Below are positions 58,723-64,000 of a DNA stretch of 64,000 nt, one piece after another. Within the stretch, counting starts at the first letter, position 1; every line of letters starts with the position of its first letter. This stretch comes from Clostridia bacterium (lineage in GTDB: Bacteria; Bacillota; Peptococcia; DRI-13; UBA5745): positions 124,001-188,000 of the forward strand of contig JAHDMJ010000011.1 of the NCBI GenBank assembly GCA_018436095.1. Direction: 5' to 3'. A model generated the notes under the pieces. The model did no database searches, was not told the DNA's origin, and saw nothing but the letters and a program-made list of their open reading frames with translations. The position numbers and the translations under genes were made by a program.

Positions 58723-59955
58723 TTGAGACAACTCATTGCAGTTTTGCTGGCTATTGCCTGTATTCCCGTTTTATTAAAAAGAAAAATTGCCGTCGGGCCC
58801 ACACTGTTGCTGGCCGGAATACTTGCCGGCGGCCTGGCGGGTATTTTGCCCGCCGCTATTTTGGAAGCCTTTACTGATGTATTTACCAACCGGGCCAGCC
58901 TTTCCTCCGTTTTAATTGTCATCGAAATAGGTATGCTGAGCTATCTCATGAACTGCTACGGCATTCTCAAGGAGGCAGAGACAGCCCTGCGGATACTGGT
59001 GCCTAATCCCCGGGCCATTATTATGCTTATGCCCACCATGGTTGGCGCTTTGCAAGCTCCCGGCGGCGCGGCTTTATCCGCCCCCTTTGTCAACAACCTG
59101 GGCAAAGAAATGGGACTGAGCAAGGCTCAGCGGGCCAACATCAACATGATTGCCCGTCATGTGCTGATGCTGCTGCTGCCCTTTTCTACCAATATGCTGA
59201 TTGTTCACGACCTGGTGCCGGATCTGAGCATCCCGGGACTGGCCGCCCTTAATCTGGGTTTTGTGGTTTTGATGCAGGCGTCAGGCTACTTTTTCTTGCT
59301 GCGCAGCAGCCAGCCTATAGATATGCCCAAGTCAGCCCCGCCGGAGAGACTAAAGGCCCTGGGCCGGCTGCTCTTTGCTCTTGCTCCCATTTATCTGGTG
59401 ATCATGCTCAAGGCAATTTTTAATATTCCGTATACGGCGGCCTTAATCTTTTCTATGCTGGCTGTCTTTTTTATGAGCAATAAAGAGGATTTCCGGAGGC
59501 GTTTAATAGCCAGCTTCAACCGCAATACAGCCATGATGATTGTGGGCATCTATTTCTTTCAAAATATTGTAGGCGGTATGGATGAGATGCTGGAGCTTTT
59601 CCGCCGTCTGATCGGCGGCCAAACGGGCTGGGCTTTTTTGGCTTTGGTGGCCCTGGCGGGAACAGTCTTTGGCTTAGCCACCGGGCTAATGTATCTTTCC
59701 GTGGGCATCTTGATTCCTATTGCCGCCAGTCTGCCTTATGCCAGCGAAGGCGCAAGGCTCATCGCCTTGTCCTATACCTTTTGCTGGAGTTTTCTGGGCT
59801 ACTATTTTTCGCCTATCCACCTCTGCCAGTTGCTGACGGACCAGGAAGTAGGCTGTACAGTGGGAGAGCGCTACCGTAATTACCTGCCTTTCATGGTGGT
59901 TTTACCGGCAATTACCGTAATGCTCTATTTTGTGTATCATCTGATTCTCCCTTAA
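58723..59955 (+). CDS. DUF401 family membrane protein (putative transporter)
   Basis: The 410-aa protein has about ten membrane helices. DUF401 features include LKEAETALRILVPNPRAIIM LMPTMVGALQAPGGAALSAP and LSKAQRANINMIARHVLMLL LPFSTN, then a second half ending SPIHLCQLLTDQEVGC. The family belongs to the wider ion-transporter superfamily, and the substrate is unknown. It starts with TTG (58723) after GAGG. It is a single-gene unit. Confidence 0.9.
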   Translation: MRQLIAVLLAIACIPVLLKRKIAVGPTLLLAGILAGGLAGILPAAILEAFTDVFTNRASLSSVLIVIEIGMLSYLMNCYGILKEAETALRILVPNPRAIIMLMPTMVGALQAPGGAALSAPFVNNLGKEMGLSKAQRANINMIARHVLMLLLPFSTNMLIVHDLVPDLSIPGLAALNLGFVVLMQASGYFFLLRSSQPIDMPKSAPPERLKALGRLLFALAPIYLVIMLKAIFNIPYTAALIFSMLAVFFMSNKEDFRRRLIASFNRNTAMMIVGIYFFQNIVGGMDEMLELFRRLIGGQTGWAFLALVALAGTVFGLATGLMYLSVGILIPIAASLPYASEGARLIALSYTFCWSFLGYYFSPIHLCQLLTDQEVGCTVGERYRNYLPFMVVLPAITVMLYFVYHLILP

Positions 59956-59998
59956 TGGCCGCTCTCACGTTATCTGCCTCATACGGTAGAAAGGGCAA

Positions 59999-60027
59999 TT
60001 GACAGTAGGGTAGGAGCGTCCTATGAT
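59999..60027 (+). promoter_or_regulatory. Promoter of the EamA transporter gene, with a 160-nt leader
   Basis: TTGACA (59999-60004), a 17-nt spacer and TATGAT (60022-60027). The start codon is 165 bp on. The leader has two similar segments, ACAGCCCTTACT (about 60083) and GCAGCCCTTGCT (about 60115), and small inverted repeats, but I recognise no known riboswitch. Confidence 0.65.
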
Positions 60028-60191
60028 ATAGGGAAAGATCAATATGTGCGGGTTGCATCTCTCTATTGAGAGTACAGCCCTTACTCATAGAACTATATGC
60101 AGATGCGATAGCGCAGCCCTTGCTGAAAGAAGGTTAAAATGATAGAATGAAAAAGTTACACAATTTCAATAGATAAAAGGATTACAGAAAA

Positions 60192-61154
60192 ATGACGGAG
60201 CAACAAGAGACACAGCAAGAAACTCAACAGGTCCAAAAGAAGAATAGATTAAAAAGCCAAGCCCCCCGGCTGGCTTTATTTATGGCGACGCTGATTTGGG
60301 GCAGCTCTTTTGTAATGATGAAAAATGCCGTAGGCGCTTTCCCGCCCAATTATTTGCTGATGATCCGCTTCGGCGTTTCCTGCCTGTTTTTAAGCCTGAT
60401 TTTTTGGCGGCGTTTAAAAGCCATCGACAGAAGCTATCTGACGCAAACGGCTATTATCGGCTTGTGCTTATCTCTGGCCTATACGCTGCAAACCTTAGGC
60501 ATTCAACATACCACGCCGGGGAAAAACGCTTTTTTGACGGCAATCTATGTTATTATCGTGCCTTTTCTCCACTGGTTTGTGGAAAAGCAAAAGCCCGGCG
60601 GCAAAAACCTGCTGGCGGCTGTAGTCTGCCTGGCCGGTATCGGCCTGATTTCTCTGACCAGCCAATTAACCATCGGGCTTGGAGATGGCTATACACTGCT
60701 GGGCGGGTTCTTTTTCGCAGCCCACATGGTATGCGTAGGCTTTTTCAGCCAGGATAAAGATCCTATATTAATCACTATTCTGCAATTTGGTTATTGTGCG
60801 CTGTTCTTTGGTATTGCAGCCCTTTCTTTAGAGACTTTCCCCCGGACTATTGATGCCGCCGGAGCCTTTAATCTGTTTTATTTGACGTTTTTCTGCACCA
60901 GCCTGGCCCTTTTGCTGCAGAATTACGGCCAAAAATACACCAGCCCCTCCACCGCCTCCTTGCTGCTAAGTCTGGAATCCATTTTCGGCGTTTTGTTTTC
61001 CGTATTTTTTTACGACGAGGTTCTTACTCTCCGTCTGGTTATCGGTTTTGCCTTGGTTTTCGGAGCTATCCTGATTGCCGAGGGCAATTTTTCGCTAAAA
61101 AGCCGTTCCGAGCTGAGCCTGGCCGGCAATGAAGCAGCAGAGCAACAAAATTAG
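60192..61154 (+). CDS. EamA/DMT superfamily transporter
   Basis: The 320-aa protein has ten helices in two EamA repeats: LALFMATLIWGSSFVMMKNA ... PPNYLLMIRFGVSCLFL, and YTSPSTASLLLSLESIFGVL FSVFFYDEVLT near the end. Such carriers export amino acids or other metabolites. The N-terminus is polar with a QQETQ repeat. No ribosome binding site of usual strength precedes the ATG (TACAGAAAA), so translation may be weak or controlled through the leader. Its terminator follows at 61189. Confidence 0.9.
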   Translation: MTEQQETQQETQQVQKKNRLKSQAPRLALFMATLIWGSSFVMMKNAVGAFPPNYLLMIRFGVSCLFLSLIFWRRLKAIDRSYLTQTAIIGLCLSLAYTLQTLGIQHTTPGKNAFLTAIYVIIVPFLHWFVEKQKPGGKNLLAAVVCLAGIGLISLTSQLTIGLGDGYTLLGGFFFAAHMVCVGFFSQDKDPILITILQFGYCALFFGIAALSLETFPRTIDAAGAFNLFYLTFFCTSLALLLQNYGQKYTSPSTASLLLSLESIFGVLFSVFFYDEVLTLRLVIGFALVFGAILIAEGNFSLKSRSELSLAGNEAAEQQN

Positions 61155-61188
61155 AAGCCTTTGAGCCTATCCATTTATAACGATTTAT

Positions 61189-61234
61189 AACGATGGGGCT
61201 GTTTCTTAATTTGAAACCGCCTCATCGTTTTTTC
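61189..61234 (+). terminator. Terminator of the EamA gene
   Basis: AACGATG...GTTTC pairs with GAAAC...CATCGTT through an interrupted stem, followed by TTTTTTC. Confidence 0.8.
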
Positions 61235-61282
61235 TTTGCCTGCACAGTGCTGACGGCGCTGACGGCACTGCGGCACCGAAGT

Positions 61283-61442
61283 GTGCAAAAATCGAGGTTG
61301 TACAAGAAGTTAGCATCTGCTTATACGGGATCAACCGAAAAAATTTCAGATCCGGGCAAGAAATGGGTATAAAGCCGAAAATATTACGGCCGTTTAGCTT
61401 GAAGACCTGAGAAATCAATGCACAACCTCGATTTTTTGTGCA
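61283..61442. repeat. Type B element: one forward and one inverted copy
   Basis: GTGCAAAAATCGAGGTTGTA (61283-61302) and its inverted partner TGCACAACCTCGATTTTTTG (61419 onwards) flank a 116-nt centre. It is the simplest member of the type B family and looks like a MITE with 20-bp ends. Confidence 0.82.
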
Positions 61443-61536
61443 GACGGGTCAACGCGGCAACGCAGCAGCGGGTCAGCGGGTCAGCGGGGCAGACGGGTCC
61501 CGGGGCGGGCAATAGCATCATCAAGGCAACGCAGCA
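61440..61536. repeat. GC-rich direct repeats
   Basis: GCAGACGGGTC (61440 and 61489), GGCAACGCAGCAG (61456 and 61524) and GGGTCAGC in tandem. They fill the gap between the type B element and the AEC gene; no gene seen. Confidence 0.7.
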
Positions 61537-61566
61537 GCCGTAAAGCCTGCAATGTGATTGCAGCCC

Positions 61567-62568
61567 TTAAATCAGGGCCAGGGTCTTTAGTATATATAAG
61601 GCTGCCGTAGTGGTAAATACGGAAAATACCGTCGAAAACAGAGTCCCCGCAGCCGCCAGGCTGCCGTCTCCCCCCATGGCTGCCGTCATTACATAGGTAG
61701 CGGAAGGATTGGCAGCAGTAAACAGTATAGCGATGATCGCCAAATCCAAACCCCGAAAACCAAGCATCACCGCTACCGGCACTACCAGCATAGCCAAAAA
61801 CAAGGTTTTAATCAAAGCCGCCGTCACCCCATAAAATAAACGGCTTTTTATTTTGCTGACCTCCAGGCCGGCGCCGATGCAAAGCAAGGCTAAGGGTACG
61901 GCGATATCGCCGAGATATTGGACGGGTTTTAGCACCAGATGGGGCAGCTTGATGCTCATTATACTAAAGGGCAGACCGAGCAGCACCGCCAGAATCAAAG
62001 GGTTAGTAACCAGCTTGGCGCCAATGTCTTTAATCCCGGCTCCCAGGATGGGATTTTCCCCGTCCTCTTTGCTATCACTTTGGGAAAGGCAAAGAACCGC
62101 CAGGACGTTATACACCAGGGCCACCATAGCAAACAAGGGCGCACATTTAGCCGCCCCGGCTTCCCCCGCCATGTTGCGAACCATGGATAGACCTAAAATG
62201 GTAAAGCTGCTGCGGTAGGCGACGTGAATAAAAGCTCCTACGCTTTCCCGCCGTTTAATAAAGCGGCGGGCCAATACCCAGATAATTACATAGGTGATTA
62301 TTGTTGCAAAAAAGCAATACATCGTCATTCTCAGATCTTTCATCTGATTGACGTCGGCGCCACTGACATCAAGAAAAATCCGGCTGGATATACACCAGGT
62401 AAAAACCGCTCCTCCGATTTTGTTCATCGCCCGCCGCTCCATGACGCCAAAATAAACCGCTAATGCGCCTAATAGAATCATTGTAAATGTAGGCAGCACT
62501 ACATTTAAGCAAAAAATCAGGTTTTCCAGCAAAACAAATAAACCCCCTTTATAGCCGCTAAGCGCCAT
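61567..62568 (-). CDS. AEC-family transporter (auxin efflux carrier-like)
   Basis: The 333-aa (or 321-aa) membrane carrier has ten helices in two halves: FTMILLGALAVYFGVMERRA MNKIGGAVF, and IAVPLALLCIGAGLEVSKIK followed by TAANPSATYVMTAAMGGDG. Family members transport malate and similar acids. The frame opens at 62568, but AAAGGGGG lies 10 nt ahead of an internal TTG (62532), which may be the true start. It is third in the minus-strand set after the GarR-like and AmaS-like genes, so it may carry their substrate. Confidence 0.88.
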   Translation of the reverse strand: MALSGYKGGLFVLLENLIFCLNVVLPTFTMILLGALAVYFGVMERRAMNKIGGAVFTWCISSRIFLDVSGADVNQMKDLRMTMYCFFATIITYVIIWVLARRFIKRRESVGAFIHVAYRSSFTILGLSMVRNMAGEAGAAKCAPLFAMVALVYNVLAVLCLSQSDSKEDGENPILGAGIKDIGAKLVTNPLILAVLLGLPFSIMSIKLPHLVLKPVQYLGDIAVPLALLCIGAGLEVSKIKSRLFYGVTAALIKTLFLAMLVVPVAVMLGFRGLDLAIIAILFTAANPSATYVMTAAMGGDGSLAAAGTLFSTVFSVFTTTAALYILKTLALI

Positions 62569-62646
62569 TATTTACGGCAAAAACAAGGAGAAAGCATGCC
62601 CGGCATCAAGGCACACTCTCCCCGCTCCCTGTTTATTAGGTTTTTA

Positions 62647-63534
62647 TCACAGCCTTACTTCCGTTCCGGTAATACTCTCCAACAAAGTGACAATTACCGA
62701 AGCATCCTCTTCACCCCGGCCGCCGGAGAGGGCTGCCAAAAAATACTGCTGAGCCATAGCACCCATAATCACCGGCACCTGAAGCTCCCGGGCCAGGGTA
62801 GTGGCCAGATTCATGTCCTTGTGTTGAAGCCTGGCCTTGAAACCGCCGTTAAAATTTCTTTTGAAAACAAAGCCCGGCATTTTTACCCGGGAGGAGTAGC
62901 TTTCACCGGAACTGGAGTTAATGACCTGTAACAACAGCCTCGGATCAATACCCGCCTTCATGCCCAAAACCATGCCTTCGCATATTCCTACCAGATTAAT
63001 GCCCGTCAACATATTGTTGATCAGCTTGATAGTCTGGCCGTTGCCGGTTTGCCCTACATAAAAGACTTCCTCCCCCATAGCTTGAAGCAGCGGCAGGCAG
63101 GTTTGGTAAGCTTGCTCATCACCGCTGGCGATAATGCTCAAGGTGCCCTCCGAGGCTTTGGCCACGCCGCCGCTGACGGGGGCATCGATATAGGCTATCT
63201 CTTTTGCCGCCAAGGCGGCTGCTATTTCTTTTGCTATCGTAGGAGAGCCGGTGCACATATCGATAACGGTTATACCGGGCCTCATGGCTTCTGCCGCTCC
63301 CCCTGGATCCAGCAAGGCGCTTTTGGTGTCTTTCGACTCCGGCAACATAGTGATGACAATATCGGAATCCGCCGCCACTGCCTTGATGCCGCTGCCTTTT
63401 TTTACACCCAGGGCCGCAGCTTTTTCCATATTGGCGGCCACGATATCGTAGCCCGTCACTTCATAGCCCTTTTTTACCAGGTTGGCGGCCATTAACGCTC
63501 CCATTGTACCTGTACCGATAAAACCAATCCTCAT
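62647..63534 (-). CDS. 3-hydroxyacid dehydrogenase (3-hydroxyisobutyrate/tartronate semialdehyde reductase family)
   Basis: The 295-aa NAD(P)-dependent enzyme has MRIGFIGTGTMGALMAANLV (Rossmann loop), VSGGVAKASEGTLSIIASG (substrate loop), and KLINNMLTGINLVGICEGM with the catalytic Lys. It closely matches the GarR/HIBADH/glyoxylate reductase group, so it reduces or oxidises a beta-hydroxy acid. The ATG at 63534 is preceded by AAGGA at 11 nt; a TTG two codons earlier has better spacing. It is 18 bp after the AmaS-like gene. Confidence 0.92.
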   Translation of the reverse strand: MRIGFIGTGTMGALMAANLVKKGYEVTGYDIVAANMEKAAALGVKKGSGIKAVAADSDIVITMLPESKDTKSALLDPGGAAEAMRPGITVIDMCTGSPTIAKEIAAALAAKEIAYIDAPVSGGVAKASEGTLSIIASGDEQAYQTCLPLLQAMGEEVFYVGQTGNGQTIKLINNMLTGINLVGICEGMVLGMKAGIDPRLLLQVINSSSGESYSSRVKMPGFVFKRNFNGGFKARLQHKDMNLATTLARELQVPVIMGAMAQQYFLAALSGGRGEEDASVIVTLLESITGTEVRL

Positions 63535-63552
63535 GATCAATCTGTTCCTTTC

Positions 63553-64000
63553 TCAGCGAATGCCGTCGCCGACAATCTCCTCTTTTTTGAGGCCGCCTAA
63601 GCGGGGCAAGGGTCTGCCGTTGTCGGCAAAAGCGGCGATAATCACCAGCTCATCATTTTTAGGAGCATCGGCTACCCTTACTTCCATGGCATCAAAATGG
63701 GATCGCACCAGGTTAGCCTCCCGGTGGACTAAGGGAACACATAATGGAGTACCGGCGGCGCCCCGAACTATCGTGGAGGGAATAATCGTTTTACAGGGAT
63801 AGTTCAACGCCTGCCGCATACCATTACCGAATTTGACATGATTCATGGCGGCGCCGTGCTCAATTTCACCATCGCAGCCTACGATAGCGCCTTTGCCAAA
63901 GCTCTCGATATTTTCCCGGCCCAGAATTTCCATGGCTTTCTCCGTCAGAAGGACTCCAAGCTGGCCTCCCTTATCGATAAAAGGCTGCAGCTCCTCCAGG
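63553..64000 (-). CDS. 'Amino acid synthesis' family protein (DUF1185), C-terminal part, cut by window end
   Basis: The frame stays open to the edge. Visible sequence includes QPFIDKGGQLGVLLTEKAME, GKGAIVGCDGEIEHGAAMNH, MRQALNYPCKTIIPSTIVRG, and the C-terminal GRPLPRLGGLKKEEIVGDGIR-like end, typical of the DUF1185/AmaS family. Its precise reaction is uncertain; family names are historical. About 149 residues are present of a normal length of about 190-200. With the dehydrogenase and AEC carrier it forms a hydroxy-acid or amino-acid related operon. Confidence 0.82.
   Translation of the reverse strand, partial: LEELQPFIDKGGQLGVLLTEKAMEILGRENIESFGKGAIVGCDGEIEHGAAMNHVKFGNGMRQALNYPCKTIIPSTIVRGAAGTPLCVPLVHREANLVRSHFDAMEVRVADAPKNDELVIIAAFADNGRPLPRLGGLKKEEIVGDGIR

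Noticed and set aside
60028-60191. Known riboswitch (guanidine or other) before the EamA gene
   Set aside because: I could not find the conserved hairpin loops of a named class.

Overview
The window reads as chromosomal DNA of an anaerobic, probably spore-forming Bacillota (Clostridia-like). Signs of this are strong AGGAGG-type ribosome binding sites, sigma-A promoters of TTGACA-N17-TATAAT form, frequent TTG/GTG starts, a spore photoproduct lyase (SplB) with a second SPL-family radical SAM protein, an Agr-type peptide signalling locus, and many transporters for small acids and peptides (two TRAP systems, an Opp/Dpp ABC system, a polar amino acid ABC system, two AEC carriers). I cannot name the genus.

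Layout. 1-9.8 kb: a GntR-controlled operon of three proteins I do not recognise, a MoaB/MogA-fold protein, another unknown, a LarA-like nickel-pincer racemase homologue and a DctPQM TRAP transporter; a separate PLP enzyme and the start of a lipoprotein follow. 10-27.5 kb: many small units (HD hydrolase, AEC carrier, amidohydrolase, flavin reductase, methyltransferase, DUF421, DUF4256, nitroreductase, a Lnu(A)-like nucleotidyltransferase, two 2H phosphoesterases, XRE/MerR-TipAS/WYL regulators, two SPL-family proteins, SIMPL protein), separated by repeat-rich gaps. 27.5-39.8 kb: tRNA-Ser(GGA) with a tRNA-like duplication beside it, MBL hydrolase, amino acid ABC transporter, CDF cation transporter, a 168-bp MITE-like element, cyclophilin, Asp23 protein, pyridoxal kinase, DUF4127 protein, and a divergent RelA/SpoT-domain protein with an unknown partner. 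39.8-45.6 kb: oppDBCFA. 46-51 kb: an odd P-loop ATPase, then an Agr-like quorum-sensing locus (agrC/agrA-type genes divergent from agrB and a 47-codon agrD). 51-57.8 kb: LysR-controlled TRAP transporter with two enolase-superfamily acid-sugar dehydratase-like enzymes. 58-64 kb: DUF401 and EamA transporters, then an AEC carrier, a 3-hydroxyacid dehydrogenase and an 'amino acid synthesis' family protein cut by the window end.

The themes are uptake and rearrangement of hydroxy or sugar acids (TRAP plus LarA-like; TRAP plus enolase superfamily; AEC plus GarR-like), each with its own regulator, and peptide signalling and uptake.

The most unusual material is (a) the operon at 1.6-9.0 kb; (b) a family of intergenic arrays built from a 20-nt motif (GTGCAAAATTGCAGGTTTGT and variants) repeated every 40-41 nt in forward then inverted arms, with a sister family (GTGCAAAAATCGAGGTTGTG-like) spaced at about 60 nt; (c) the agrD gene and its predicted cyclic peptide; and (d) the tRNA-Ser 3'-end duplication that closes a 135-nt structured segment.
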